Below are positions 1 to 25,803 of a stretch of 64,000 nt of DNA, in pieces. How positions within the stretch are numbered: position 1 is the stretch's first letter; each line of letters opens with the position of its first letter. The DNA comes from Desmodesmus armatus. Taxonomy: Eukaryota; Chlorophyta; Chlorophyceae; Sphaeropleales; Scenedesmaceae. The position numbers and the translations under genes were made by a program. The notes under the pieces are model-generated. The model was not told the origin of the DNA. It worked only from the letters and a program-made list of their open reading frames with translations, and ran no database searches. The stretch lies in contig VIIQ02000124.1 of NCBI GenBank assembly GCA_007449985.2, positions 62,501-126,500 on the forward strand, in the 5' to 3' direction.

Positions 1-12234
<12,234 letters not shown>

Positions 12235-12572
12235 AGCAGCAAGTCAGTGCTTCAGGACAATTGGCACGAGGCCAGACATAGCTGTATATGAAATCGTGGC
12301 TGCATGCTCAGCTGATGGATGTTTGAAGTGGGCTGCACTGTCGACACAGAAAGACACGCGCAGGTAAGAAGACCACCTACATCTAATAGCGTAAAAGTCA
12401 GGACGACGTCACAAAGCAGCGATCAATGAAGCTCAGGGTCCCAGACAAGGTTGCATACACATTAGTCAAATCGCCATCTGCCATGTTTTGTTGGTGCACG
12501 TAGCTTGATGCCTTGCTTTTGCTTGAAGCCTCATCCGAGAACTCACCCATTCTTATTCTCCCGTTCTATCCT
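12235..12572. promoter_or_regulatory. Divergent intergenic region between the large minus gene and PrmC
   Basis: About 340 bp separate the proposed start of the minus-strand gene (12234) from the chosen PrmC start (12573), so both genes are presumably driven from here. No clear TATA box or other named element is visible. The boundary is uncertain because the first exon of the minus gene is tentative. Confidence 0.4.
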
Positions 12573-15007
12573 ATGGTAGCCAGCATCAGGATGCATGCTG
12601 CCAGGATGCAACACTGCCGCACCGCTGCTGCCAGGCTGCACCAGCTGCTGTGGATTCCACAGCACCGCACAGCAACCTGCCTGGCATCCTCAAGATCAGA
12701 GTTAGTGCAACCACACCATGCAGAAGCAGCTTATAACAGTCAACCAGTGCAGCAGGTGGAGCAGGTGCCTGTGCCATTGTGCAGGCGCCCAGCGCAGCAC
12801 ACAGAGCAGTTGTCAGGTTTGATGCAGTGGCGGCAGCATGTCTTGGACGAGATCAGCAATGTCAGGGATGGATTTTCAGCTGCTGATGGTGGCCCTTCAA
12901 CATCTGATTTGCAGGTAGGTGTACGGTAGATAACCCCCCTTCTGGGGCAGCAGCACCACAACCGACAGGATCACTGTGACTCGCGCTGCTTGTTTATGCA
13001 TTGCAGAGGGAGGTCAATTGGGTTTTGGATGACGTCATTGCGGTAAGTCAGCCATGCTGTGGCAGCTGCCAGCCTCTCAGCAGCTGCAGTAGCTGTTTGA
13101 TGCAGACGGCGCAATCAGACAACCACAGCTTTCATGCGCTGGTATGCTGAATACCTGCTGCATGTATCCTCTACCAACAAAACACCCAAACCCTACTGAG
13201 GCCCTGATATGGCATTGAATGTCTTGTTACAGGCGTGGCGAGAGGCCGACAGTCAGCAGTGGCAGACGTGCAGCTGGCAGCAGCTAGACCTAGAGCTGTC
13301 TGCGGCCTTCAGGCGCAGCAGGGCCACACAGGGCTGGCAGGTGCTGCTCAGGGCCCCAGTGGAACACCTGCAGCAGTTATGGCACCTGCGCCTGCAGGTA
13401 TGCTTGCAGTCGGGGACAGACAGCTCTGTAGCGTGTTAGATGCCCTTGTGGGACTGTGAACAGCACGTCTGCGCCATTGGTGCACACACTGTTTCACAAC
13501 CCAGCAGCACCATGCTGGGCTTACTGAATCAAAGGCTGCTGATGTCTTGCCGGCTTACACCAAGCAACTCTTGTGTCTCTTGCTCACTGCCTTTTGCCAA
13601 CTGCACAATTTGCTTGCTGCTTGCTGCAGGAACGCGTGCCTTTCCAGTACCTGCTGGCAGCAGCTCACTGGCGAGACCTTGTGCTAGCAGTAGGTCCAGG
13701 CATCCTAGTGCCTCGACCAGAAACCGAACTCATGGTCGACCTAGCAGCAGCAGCGCTGGACTCCAACCCAGCATTGAGCACACTGCCCTCGGCAGACCTA
13801 GGCACAGGCAGTGGTGCCCTGGCCATTGCCACTGCACAGCTGCTGCAGCAGCGTGGTAAGGACGCTGCACCATCAGCCAGCAATAATCCTCAGCAGCAAC
13901 CAGCAGCTGCAGAGCCGTATGCAGCCCAGGCCAGGGTGTATGCGGTCGACTTGTCACCCACTGCTGTGGCTTACGCCACAGCCAATGCAGCAGCGTGTGG
14001 GGTGCAGGAGTCGGTGCAGGCAGTACAGGGGTCCTGGTTTGAGCCCCTGCAGCACCTGAACGGTCAGTTGGGAGGTTTGCTGAGCAACCCGCCGTACATC
14101 CCTCGCAGTGACATTGAGTCAGGGCTGCAGGCAGAGGTGGCGCTGCATGAGCCTATGACAGCGCTAGATGGCGGGCCAGGAGAGGGCATGGACAGCTTAA
14201 AGGTGAGTTTGTAATGTATCATTTGTTGTGGCGGGCTGTGGTGCAGCTGTTGCTTGCAGCTAGGTGTGCCATGTGGTGTGCTGCCTAAGCCTTTCATATG
14301 GATGTTGGCTGGCCTGTGATGTCGTGATTGCAAAAATTGTGGCGGCATGTTACCATGCCACTGTGTCAGGAGGTATCGTCGGCAGTGTCACCATGACCAG
14401 CATGAGCGTCAGCTGTGTCTGAAAATGTTCAAATGTGAACCTTGAATGCCTTTGAGGTTGACGCTGCTGGTTTGACTGCCTCTGCTGAGATTTGCCGGTG
14501 CAGGTGATCTGTGTGCAAGCAGTGTCCATGTTGGCGCCTGGCGGCTACATCGTGCTTGAGGTGTGTGGCATGTGCGCAAAGCGACACTGGCTGGCAAAGC
14601 ATGCTCTGGCCACAATGGTGTACATCCCTTACAGCATTGCAGCATGATTGTATGCAAGCAACTGGGATGAACTTCCACTTGTGCAAGCAGTTGGTGCAAA
14701 TGATGGAGACCGAGGCCATCATGGGGCACCAGCGAAAACATGCCGCCTGGCTAGCTGCTGCAGTGAAGTCTCAGGAGCTCTCGCTGCTTTTTCTCTGCTG
14801 CTGCTTGCTTCACAGACTGCTGGTGCTCAGCAGGCACCCCTCGTGCAGCAGCTGCTGCAGAGCCTGCAGGCTCCTGCCATTGATGCTGCCAGCACGCTGA
14901 GTCAGCAATCACGGCGTGGCGGAGGGCCAGCATTTGCAGACGTGTTCGTGCATGACGACTGCTATGGCGTGCCCCGTTTCGTCAGTGCAACGCGCACACA
15001 CAGCTAG
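12573..15007 (+). CDS. prmC: Protein-(glutamine-N5) methyltransferase, PrmC/HemK family, probably organellar
   Basis: Exons 12573-12914, 13007-13042, 13233-13397, 13630-14202, 14504-14560, 14816-15007; all junctions are phase 0, giving 454 residues. The family methylates the glutamine of the GGQ motif in class I release factors, using S-adenosylmethionine. The sequence shows the N-terminal helical domain (LRLQERVPFQYLLA), PRPETE (about 209-214), SAM-binding motif DLGTGSG (237-243), acidic motif VDLS, and the catalytic NPPYIP (334-339). The C-terminal strand reads GGYIVLETAGAQQ across the last intron. The first roughly 70 residues are Arg/Ala/His-rich with few acids, suggesting a transit peptide. 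An upstream in-frame ATG at 12513 is possible, but the Met at 12573 begins the basic leader. Residues around 258-275 (SNNPQQQPAAA) are a low-complexity insert between the first two motif strands. It is likely chloroplast- or mitochondrion-targeted; which of the two cannot be told. Confidence 0.9.
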
Positions 15008-17647
15008 CTCATTAGGGTGCAGCTTGAAGATCTGCAGGAAGTGCTCTGTTGTGCCGATGTTCTGGTTGGGCCGATGTTCTGGTTCGTCAACTGGATCGCA
15101 CAGACTGGTGCGTGGTGATGGCTGCTTCTGCTAAGGCTGGCTAGCGGTCAGTCCAGCGTGCATGAATCCCATGGCCCCCTTGAGGTGTGCTGAGCGCGGC
15201 TAGTGATAGTCATCTGTGCACGCCATGCAGGCAGTCCACTGTGCGTCACACTTTTAGGTGGAAGTTCTGTTGTTGCCAACGACAGAACAACTCAGTGAGC
15301 ATGGTGGGCATTGTCACAGCTTGACGTCTTGCCCGCAGGGACGTTTCCTCTTCCTGATGGTGACGACATACCTTCACTGCTGTTGTTGCAGGGCTGGTGG
15401 CAGCAACAAGGCCAGAGGCGGTGGCGTGGCAGCAGTGGGCAGTGCGACAGCAGCAGCGGCAAGCTGGCGTGGCATGCACGCACTGGCAGAGCTAGATATG
15501 CGCTTGTCAAGCAGCTTCTTCAAATGCTTGCCCCCCTATTGCTGTTGCATGTTGGTTGACAGGCTGGCCTCATTCTTACTGGAAGGCAGCACATGTATGT
15601 TGGCTGTCAGGGGCTGGTTAGGTCACCGCTGCTATTTATAAGTCCTGTTCTGTCACAGAACTTTGTGACCATGTTGTTCAAGTCCAAGCTCTTGTTGAGA
15701 CTCATCATCTCTGTTATCGCATGAAATTCCACTATGATACGCTTGCACTCGACACATCGACAGGGTCCGAGGTCACAGGCAGCATGCAATTCTGGACAGC
15801 CCATCACACCCAACAACAGCTGCTCCTACACAACATCATCAAGAAGGTGTGTTAACCAGCACACCACAGAGGTTCGGGATACGGTGTGCCAAGCCAAGAT
15901 GTCAACTAGCAGGGTTCAGAGTATGAGACACTGCATACGTCTGCATGCCTGAGCCTCATTTCCAGCACTCTGCAGTACTTGGGCCCCACTGCGGCCATAG
16001 TGCTGGGACACGTCCGATTGCTGGGTTTCAGACTAATTGGTCAATCTCAATGCAGCCATGGCAGTGGTCCCTGCTGCACCGCAACTGTACTGTGCCTTGA
16101 AGAGTCACAATCATGCTGCCTCATGAACCGGCCTGCAACCACACGGCCAAAAGGCGTGTTTGCAGGTCAGCTGCAGCCTGTACCAGCTGTATTGATTGCA
16201 GTCCGGCTAAGGGCAGTGCATCCTCTCTGGGATGGACCAACAGCCTCCAGTGGCAATGGCCGGTGCCACTGGCGCCACAAGTGTGCCACACGTGGGGCAC
16301 ATGTACACACAGAACGAAAGTAACCAGTGCTGTGCCAACACAACCAGTAGCATAGCAACAGGTGCAACAATGATTGATTGAGTGATAACTTGGTTGGTTG
16401 GAACAAGCATAACACAAAATGAAACAAACAACATCAAACGACAACATCTTACACACCAACCTGAACAGCAGCCACAACAACTGCGCTTCATGCCTGCAAA
16501 AGCGATAGGCTGCAGCCGGTGCACTTTGATCAGTGGGTGCAGCCTCAGGCTGCAAGGCTTGCAGCTGCAACAGCAGGCCCCAGCCTGGACTAGCTCAGCT
16601 GTGACAGCTGCAAGCAATCTCAATGCTTGCAGCAATGCAGTGCAGGTGTGCAAAATGTGCACTGCCATGCTGAGCCCATAGACAACCAGTGCCAAATGAC
16701 ACATGGCTGTGCCGGCCAACGCAAGTGCCAGTCAATCAAAGCGGTGTGTAGTTGCAAGTGAGAACATACACAAGGTGTAGCCAGACAGCAAAAAGCGCGA
16801 CCGCCCGCCAGTGCTTGCCTGATTCTCAGGCGGCACCTCAAGGGCCTAGTCAGCCAACAGACCGTATGGGCCAACAGAGATAGAACCTGCAGAAAGTACA
16901 ACCAACCGGCCCAAAGGCCACAAACAATGTGATCTTGCAAGCCAAAGGGTTGAGCCCTGAAGAACATAAGAACCAACGACATACAGACACAGTAAACATA
17001 CTTTTTGATTGAGTTGTCCGCAACACGAGCCATGCCGTGCGTGCGCACCAATACAACACCTGCTGCTGCTTCTACATGAGCCATGCAGATGGCTCCACCC
17101 TGCAACTATAGTCAGGCAGTATGAAGTCATGTGCAAAGAGATGCTTGCATATAGCAAAAGGGTGCCGGGTGTCACGCGTCCAATTAACAGAGCATGAAGC
17201 TGCCGCTGCCATTAGGTGCGACACTTTTGTGAGCCCCTTGCAGCAGATGCACAAGACAAATGTGGTGCCCGGCAGAGAGCAAAAGGCATGACAGATGAGC
17301 GCCGGTCAAGAAAAGGACCATGTGCGACCGCCAGTCGCCACCACGCCCCCACCGCATGTTGACTGCCGTATTTTGAGACATCACAACCTGCTGGGCCTAC
17401 ACGCTGCATCATCACAAGTGAATGGCTCACAACAATCTGTGACCCCATTGCGGGGTATGCAATCCTAACAAAGCAAACCACGTGCCTTGTTGCCGATAGC
17501 TGCTGCTGCTCAGAACACCGCCACTCCTGTCCACTTCCCAGTACACCATGTGTCTGACAGCTGCTGTAACTCAAACACAGTCCCAGCCACCACACAACGT
17601 CTAGCCCCCCCCCCCGCCATGCTGTAGCTGCTGTACGCTCCTATGTG
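15008..17647. other. Convergent intergenic / UTR region without a supported gene
   Basis: This lies between the stop codons of PrmC (plus) and the TRP-like channel (minus), so it should contain both 3' UTRs. Several open frames exist (for example minus 16207-16719 and plus 15258-15641), but none has a recognisable domain, in-phase exon partners or convincing composition. A short C-run is at about 17607-17616. I see no repeats or RNA genes here. Confidence 0.5.
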
Positions 17648-20600
17648 CTACTGTACAGGCCGCCCGGGCGCAACACGCACACTGCAGCTGGCGTCGTAGC
17701 CATGCTTGCCAGCAAGGGATGAGTCATGGCTTGCTGAGTCCTGCACCAGCTGCTGCGCATGCGTGACAGACAGGTTGGCAGCTTTGAAAGCTGCTTGGAT
17801 GTCTGCTGCGCCCCAGAAGTCGCCAGTACGGATGACCTTCAGACAGCACGGGATGTCAGCAGCACAAGGGAAGAAGATGCAGTACAGAGAAAACACCGTA
17901 CGAGTGACCCAAGCCCACAGCAGTGCCAGCACCAGCACCACCAGCAGCACAGCGTACGCAACAGTGCCTACAGCCGCAGCGATCACTGCACCAACGCACT
18001 GCAGCAGCAGCTGCTTGACGCCATGCAGTACGCCAGGCCGGTGCTTGACCAGGTTACGGCCACCCGCTTGACTGCTCAGTACACTCCAACGCTGTTGAGC
18101 TGGTGCTGGCTTCTGAAAGGCTTGCTCTGCGCTGAATGTCTGGCCAGGCATAGGCTTTGGAGGGGATGGCACCCCAGACCCCTGCCTGGTGGTACCCAAC
18201 CTCAAGCTGGCTGCACCCTGCTGCTGCCAGTGGAGCACCCCTGATCCCCCTGCAGCGTTCATAAGGTCCAGCGAGGCGTAGCCACGCAAGGGGCCAGGGC
18301 CAGGAGTGGCGCCGACCACAGACGATGATGGGTGCCCCACAAGCGGTGCCCTTTCGCCCAGAGGGCTGCTGTCGCCTGACCATGTCGACTCAAGCCAAAC
18401 CTTGTGGCCCTTGACCGCAAAGAACAGGACGCTGAACGGCATGTAGGCGGCCAGTAGGCAGAGCCCTGCAGGTACAGCAACATCAGTAGCAATGGTTCAG
18501 GGGCAGACATCTTACACATATGTCATCATGGTTCATGTGGGCACAACACAACAGGGTGCAGGCTTCCAGCTAGGGTGCAGTGCTGCGTGTTACTTTGTTA
18601 GGATGCTGCTTTGGCACATTGGGAGGGGACGCTGGCCAGGGAATAAACCACTCCCAGTATTTTGACACAGGTGCCCTTGTGAAGAGAATCTGATGCCCGC
18701 CCATGTAGGAACAGGGCCTGCCCATATGGGCCTGCCCATATATGCATGTAGGAACAAAGCCTATGGAGAACTGCCGAGCGTAAGTTGGCTCAGAGGGGTG
18801 TGCATGCCTAGCATCCCCTGCCCTTAGAACCAAGGTCGCACTGTGCAGAACCAACTCAACACACCTGTGACTGCAAACATCGGGTACATCAGGAACATGA
18901 AGGCCAGGTAGCCAATCTCTGAGGGCCCAGTGTCCAGCAGCATAGCAGGTGCTGCTGCGATAGGCTCTGGGACGTACCCATCCAGTGGTATGACCCACCA
19001 CTTGAGGCAAGCCCTAGGCAGGACACGTGAGCGGTATCCCAGGGGCAGCCAGGCAAAGAGCTGCTGCACCAAGTTGACCGGCGAGCACGGCAAGGCATGG
19101 CGCACTGCACAGGCAATACAATTCAGCAGGAACGTCAGCGACCTGACCTCAGAAAAGCTTGCGCATTTCATGTGGTGGAGAAAGCATGGGCGTACAACAC
19201 TGGCCAGTGTGCCAGCCACTGTTGCAGTCAGACGTTTGAGGCATTCCTGCGCCACAAGGACAGCTGCTCTCACCATGGAAATCGTACTGAAAGGTTGACT
19301 CTGCCTGCATCACGATGGCATGTGCCTTGACGCTGTCTGGGTTGTACGCATTCGTGATCACCGCCACAACCAGGCTCATGATCAGGATGTTGACAACAAC
19401 AATGTACAGCATCGACACCGCCTGGCCCCAGACCACCATGAAGGGATTGCCATCACCACTGCCGTCAAACTCCTGCAAAGCCAACAACAGCAGGCAAAGT
19501 GATCAGACCTTCTAAGCTGCCGGCTTCATTGCTAGATGTCTGTCTAGGACAGTGCGCAACAAGCTGGGCTCTCGAATCTGGACCGTATAGATGCACAGCA
19601 GTGCTATTCAAAGCACTGATGGAGCACCACACTGCTCAAGACAATGCGGCTCCAGCTGGGCTCGCATGCAGCTTTGATGATGGCTGCCATGAGCCGTTTG
19701 AACATCAGACATCGCTACATGCATGTGTATGTTGTGGCGAGCTCAGACGCGTGCTGACCCTCCCTGACCCTTTGGTCATGCAGGTAGCAGCTTACCGTCA
19801 GGCGCAGGTCCGCTGGCGTGACCAGCACGCGCATTGCTCCTGCCAGCGTGTTGAACTTTGGCTCTGTGGTGTTGTATGTGACAGTAAGCGTGGTGCCAAA
19901 ACCCTGCAGCCAGGCAATCACGTACTAGGTGATGACGCTGCAAATTGCTGCAGCCAAGGCTGCTGTTGTGCTACTAGGTGCTAGCAATAGACTGATAGGT
20001 GGCAACCCTCTGCAGTGGTGGGCAACTCCAAAACCCCAGTGTCTAGCTAGTCGGATGTGGAGCGTGGCCTTAAGATATCAACTGCGACAGGTTACAGTGT
20101 CATGCATCAGTGTACATCACAAGCTGCTGACGTGTACACTAGAGCATCGGTGCATATGCACATGCATGCATGCAGCGGCAGTTCCATGCACGTGCTCACC
20201 AGCATCAGCACGAGCACCACTGGCACGAGCACCCCGACCTCTTCTGCTGCCCTGCGCACAATGTACAGCATTGCCCCCAGCTTGGAGCTGAGCGGGGTCA
20301 GCAGGCCCAGTGCACGAGACCACACCAGCACTGCAGCAAGAAACAGCAGTGGCAGCGATGGCAGCACCAGTGTGTGCATTCGTCAATTCATACACCGGTG
20401 TGTTGGCACTGTGGCATGATGCCGCCGCCATGTGCAGCAAAAACACACACCAAGGCCCTGCTCTTGACACACCGTATGCCAGTACCGTACTGTTGGGTTT
20501 GCTGGTGCTGTTGCTGACCTGTTGAACGTGCTGCCGGTCAAAAGTCCTACGATACACCCGGTACCGTATGTGTTTAAAAGCATGACCTGTAAGTGCAACC

Positions 20601-23600
20601 AAGGCCCTGCCCACCATATCAAGTCCCGGCCGCATACTGACCTGCAAATGCAGACTGCACAACAGCCTCAACGTGGATGTGGTACTGTTCCAGGTTGAAC
20701 ACATCATGTGGTCTGCTACCGGTGATCATACACCAGTACTCCCACAACACTGTACCCAGCAGTCCAAAGTTGACCAGCACATCCAACTGCAACAGAACAC
20801 GTGCAACAAAAGTCGGCAAAACTTCATCTTGCATCTGGATGGCCATGCACACACTGCTAGCGAAGTATTGAATTGAAGGGGTGGCGTACGCTGCAGCACT
20901 GCTGCCAGAAACGCTTTCGTGGCATGGGCGGTACATGATGCCAAACTGCAGCAACTTATGACTACATGATGCACCCCAGCATGCATGCCAGCCAGCACAC
21001 CTTGCTCCAATGGTCCTGCAAATAGGTCAGCACGTTGCCATCCCATTTGAACCTGCGTACAACAGCCCACGTCGCTGTGAATTAGTATGACAGCACTCCC
21101 ACACGCGAACACTGTAAGCCTAGGTAGGACCACATTGCAAGACAAGCAACCAACAATACCTGTGCCCAAGACTACGGCGTGGAAGCCTGGTAAGCTGCCA
21201 GCATGGACCATTCTCTGCCACAGAATGGTCGGGGACAAAGCTTGGAAGGATGTCTACTCACTTCAGCTGGTAAAAGATGTCCAAGATGTTGCCCAGCAGT
21301 ATCGGTGGGAGTGCAAAAAGCAGCAGGTGCTGGGACCTCCAGTCACCCTTTTCGTGCCATGGCGCCATCACCGTCGTCTGCGGTTGGTCATGTGACCCAG
21401 TGTGACCAGCAACACACACCATCAAAAAACTGTGTAAACTGTTGCACGATGTGCATTTGCTGGCCAGCACAGGTGCCTGGCATGTGATGTGCTTGGGCAT
21501 AATGCTGAGTGAGGAATCTGAACCAAACCAACATCATGCAGTGACCTGTTTGCCGCAAAGAAACCTCGCGCAGGAACTACTCAGCAGCAGCCCTACCTGG
21601 AACACCACCACAAAGAAGACCTCAAACACCATCCGCTTCACCCAGCGGCCCCATGAGGAGTTGTGCAGCGCACGTGGCTGCATGAACAAGGATTGGCGAG
21701 GTGTGAGTGACTTGGACATGCAGCAGTGATAGCAGCATTCCCAAATGAAGGCACCTCTGCCGCTGTTGCATATGCACATGGCTGGCTGAAGAAGGCTAGC
21801 CGTCACTTCTGCTGTTGCTAGATTCCAATTTGTGTCAGTCAACTCACCGCAAGGATCACTCCATGCAGCAGGATGGCACCCAGCAGAGCCAACCTGGCAG
21901 CAAACCCACCAGCCAGTCCCAGGTTCTGCAGCAAGGTATAACCCACATGGGTATCCATCCAGCTGCTGTCTGCTGCCGCAGCGGCAGCACCCCCGCTAGC
22001 GCCTGCAGCACGCCTAGTTGCTGTGCTGCCGCCGGGCGCAATGGTGCGGCTGCTGTGCATCGTCCTGCGCCTGTGGGATTTGACCGTCCACTCTGTGGTG
22101 CTGCTTGCACTTTTGCTGCTGGGACTGTTGCCGCTGGGACTGTTGCCGCTGCTTGTGCTGTTGTGGCTGCTGCTGGCAGACGCCCAAGCGACGTCGAGGC
22201 TGACCCGCTGACCTTCATGCGCGCCTGGGCCTGGGCTGAACCGGCTGCTTGCACCTGCAATATCTTCTGGCGTTGACTCTCCAGCGTTGCTCAAGTATGG
22301 CCGAACAGGTGTCAGCTCCGCTGGCTCCGCTGTAGCCCTGTAGCTGGGCACTGTGCTGCTGTCAGTTGTTGCTGACGCTGCAGCCTGCGCGTGGCGGAAG
22401 GGGCCATCAGCTGCAGCAGCCTCCTCGGCTGAAGCCAATTCCTGCCACGTGACACGCCTCATCCTGTGCAGCTCTAGGCCATTCCAGATGAGCCTGCGTT
22501 GCAGACACATTCCAGCAAACATGCCAGGCTGTTTAGGCGTTTTTTTTGCCATGCCTGCGTGCGCACTGCAAAAGACGTGCATCACTGACATCCATACATG
22601 CATGCACAGAAGGCCGCTGATCTCGGTGTCGTCCCCTACTGCAAGTATGATCTTCCAGCTAGCAAGTGCTGACCCTAGCTCAATGTCAGCAGACACTCAC
22701 CATGACGCTTGCAAGCATGCATGCTTACCGTGTATAGTCCTGCACAGGCTGCATCCCCAGGAAGTCAGAGTCCTGCAGGGACAGCGCCAAGCTGTAGGGC
22801 GACGTATCATGGATGCTCAAGCGCCCGACGCCACCGCCCGTGCCTATCACACTTATGTGATGTTCCTGCAAGCACAGCTTCACTGTGTGCAGGAGCGGGT
22901 CAAGAAGCATCGAAGGCCCACTGCAGCTGCCGCCTGCCAGGTTTGACAGCTGAGAGCGCAGGCTGTCGGCGCCCTGTGTGCTGATAATTGAAGTAACCCC
23001 CGCAGCAGCTGCGCATGCGCTGCTCTTCTGGTTGTCTGAGTGACGCTGCATCAGCTGGCGAAGCAGTGTGTGCTTGGCTGCGCGGAAGCGCATGGCCAGC
23101 TGCATGGCGTCCTGGTTGGGCACAAGGCTGGCAGTAGCAGCCTGCGCAGCATGCAGGTGACGGCATCATGTTCGTTAGTCCAACAGCACATGCGATAGGT
23201 GCAAGCCTGACAGGAGCACAATAATGCACGTTGGCTTCTACTGCTCAGCACGGCCCCGGGCAGTGGCTGTTCCGCACAACTGCCGACATGGACTGCAAAA
23301 AAGGCAGCCACAAATAAACGTCACACTGCAGAGAGTAGGCCTGAACCATGCAGTGCAGCTGCTCACGTTGATAAGCGCATGCTCGATTGCTGCCGTGGAG
23401 CTGAGTGCATTCCTGCGCGTCAGCACATAGCCCGCCAGAAGGCGCTCTGCCTCAAACATATTGTTGGAGGCAACCAGGCTGCCCACCGCCCATGCCAGCT
23501 CCTGCACAAAGAGGCCAACAGTCAGCAGTATTGTCAGCACTGAGATCTGGCCATTGGCAGGCTGCAAACAGACACTTCAAGTGTTGGCAACACCCAACGC

Positions 23601-25207
23601 ACTCCAGTGCTGGTGCTCCTTGCATGGGTTGACTGCTGCATATGCTCAAGCTGCCATGGCTGCAGTATGAAACTGTTGAGTACCCCAACTTCAATTCATG
23701 CAGGGCTGGTGACGTGTCAGAAATCATCAAGGAGCTTGCCATGCCATGTTGAGTGAGCATGCTGTCCTACCCGCTGTGTCATCTCCACTGACGTGCATCG
23801 CAGCACATGGTCAGCCAGCGCCAGGAGGTCTTTCTGCGCAACAGGAGCCATCAAACCTTGTGAGTACTACACATCACGTGCCGCAGTGTGACATGCTCGT
23901 GCTGGGCCATGACCCATTTGCATGGCACGCTGTGATGTGCAGCCGCGACAGGTGTGCCAGACAACAGCAGGCCGCCTGTGCACGCATGTCAGCACGGTTC
24001 AGCATGGCCCAGCACTACTTGCTGTCGCTGTCTACCAGCCAGCATGCCATGCTCACCTGGCAGGCATAGCTCAGCAACAGCTGCAGAGCTGCCTGTGAGC
24101 AGCGCTGGCAGACGCCATCCTGCACCAGCATCAGCAGCAGCTCGTCGTCCCGTGCTGCCATCACCCTGTGCAACAGCGCATCTGCAGCAACCTGTCCCAG
24201 GCTGGAAGCATCGAGCACGCCTTCCTCCAGCAACAAGCAGAGCTCTTCCAGGCTGCAGGAATCCAAGTCTGTTGCGTACTCCAGCAGCGGATATCCACCA
24301 GGGAAGCTGTCACGACAGGCGTCTGTCGGCAAAGAAGCTGCTGCAGGGGGTGGGGGCTTGCTGGCGTTGACCCTGACGCTGCACAGGACTATTGCTGGGG
24401 GCAAGAGCAGCCCGCATGGTGAGCCTTGCGCGCAGCTGTCAGCCCCAAACGAGGCAAACGCTGGCAGCTGCAGCTGTCTACCAGCAGGCAGGACGCCGCT
24501 GTTGCTGGCAAGCGCGTAGAGCAGCAGCGGCTGCTCTTCATAGGCACGCCGCTGGTTGGTGATGTTGAGCCAGGCGCGCTGCTTCAGGGAGAAGCCACCC
24601 CAGCGCACCTGAGCATGTGAAGTGAGGCGGGGTGTGCAGGCAAGAGTGTTGGCGGAATGGTGCAGACGTGCTGACCTGACGCTTCATGAGTGCAAAGGCT
24701 GCCATACTGCTCCAAATGTGCTTGCACTTCCCTGCTGCTTGCTTGGGTATTGCCGAGAGTTCATCACTTGGTGGTTTTGAGCCACCTAGTACGCTCCTGG
24801 ATTGCCAGCACAGTGGTCGCTGTTTTGGACAGGCAGTGAGGTGCACTGCATAGCAGAGAGCAACCCCTCACCTTCACCTCCGAACCCCTCACAGGTGCCC
24901 ATGCAGCATGCAACCAGTCTGGAGTTGCTTGCATGGCAGGCCACAGCAGGTACGCCCTTGCAGGACTGTGAGCAGTGCACACCAGCTGTGCATCTGCTGC
25001 TGCTGGAGCAAAATACAGGCTTCGATCGACCTGAAGCGATGTTGGGAGGTTCATGACGGTTCCATGCACCCCCTTGAGACCTTGAAGGGTGCATCCTGGC
25101 CGCAGACGTCTGAGGGAGGTACTGACAGCTGCTGCTGCTGGGCTGTGATACTCGACAGAAGCCAGCACACTGGCGCCACTGCTGCTGCCTGGTACACTGC
25201 TGTTCAT
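17648..25207 (-). CDS. TRP-like polytopic cation channel with ankyrin-like N-terminal region
   Basis: Exons 25207-24872, 24741-24676, 24608-24057, 23833-23771, 23501-23367, 23141-22729, 22565-21848, 21677-21597, 21377-21262, 20856-20642, 20330-20200, 19903-19796, 19472-19274, 19104-18865, 18465-17648. All are in phase; total 4,191 nt, 1,396 residues. The N-terminal roughly 500 residues are helical-repeat-like (LEELCLLLEEGVLDASS; SYACQKDLLALADHVL), resembling degenerate ankyrin repeats. A Ser/Ala/Pro-rich linker (about 590-720) precedes the membrane region. Hydrophobic segments then follow: GGFAARLALLGAILLHGVIL, VFEVFFVVVF, LLLFALPPILLGNILDIF, an S4-S5-linker/S5-like stretch (LSSKLGAMLYIVRRAAEEVG, then LVPVVLVLMLGFG), a pore-like loop around GDGNPFMVVWG, and S6 (MLYIVVVNILIMSLVVAVI). 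After S6 there are two more hydrophobic stretches, plus another near 1,280 (LLVVLVLALLWAW), which is unusual for TRP channels. Subfamily not assignable. The first two exon boundaries are the least certain. Confidence 0.75.
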
Positions 25208-25803
25208 TCTTCAACAGAATATACATCAGAGGGACATATGGCTATCGAAAGCTGCTCTATGCACGAAACACTGTGCAGTGCACAGTGTGCACGCATGGAT
25301 TGTGTTCGAAGAGCTGCATGTAGCTTAACTATATGAAGCATTCGGCATCTGAAGGATTCCAAGCTTGACACCCTTGTTTCATGCAACAGCTCAGTCAAAG
25401 TAACCAGCGTAATCAGATGGAAGCACGTATGAGATGACTGAGACTCGTGTCATCCACTTGTTTGCGTCTGGAAGTGCTTTTTTGGCTGCCCTTACTGGCT
25501 ATCGCGATTACCTAGCCCAGTCACCAGCACTCCCTGCATTGTACATCTTCAATCGATGGGTGATGTATGAAACGCCAACTGGTTGAAGAAGCAGTGGCTG
25601 CCTGCAGCTGCACGGCAAACCTGACGCAATAAGCTTTGCAAGATCTACAGCTCTAGAGCTGTATGTAAAACAGCTTGCAGTTTGAAGACTGAGCTGTTAG
25701 CACACAACCCTGACCAAAGCCCAGCACCAACCACAACTCGTTCACCAACTGCTGCTCCCTCTCATCAGCTGGCAACCCCCAGCCCTGCTTCTGACTCTGA
25801 GCA
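25208..25803. promoter_or_regulatory. Intergenic: TRP-like gene 5' region and P450 copy 1 3' region
   Basis: Both neighbours are on the minus strand, so this holds the upstream region of the channel gene and the 3' UTR of the P450. It is AT-richer than its surroundings (for example 25340-25700). Near 25776-25834 the C-terminal segment CTGACyCTGAGCATCATGTGG is preceded by partial direct repeats of itself (TGACTCTGAGCATCATCGG, then TGACCCTGAGCATCATGTGG). No named element recognised. Confidence 0.4.

Noticed and set aside
12513..12572. Upstream in-frame Met at 12513 as the PrmC start
   Set aside because: Possible, but the added residues are acidic/hydrophobic and unlike a transit peptide, while the Met at 12573 begins an Arg/His/Ala-rich leader.
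16207..16719. Hydrophobic 170-codon frame on the minus strand between PrmC and the channel gene
   Set aside because: Composition is Cys/Leu/Val-rich as expected from reading GCA-rich DNA backwards; no family match and no exon partners. It could be UTR of the channel gene.
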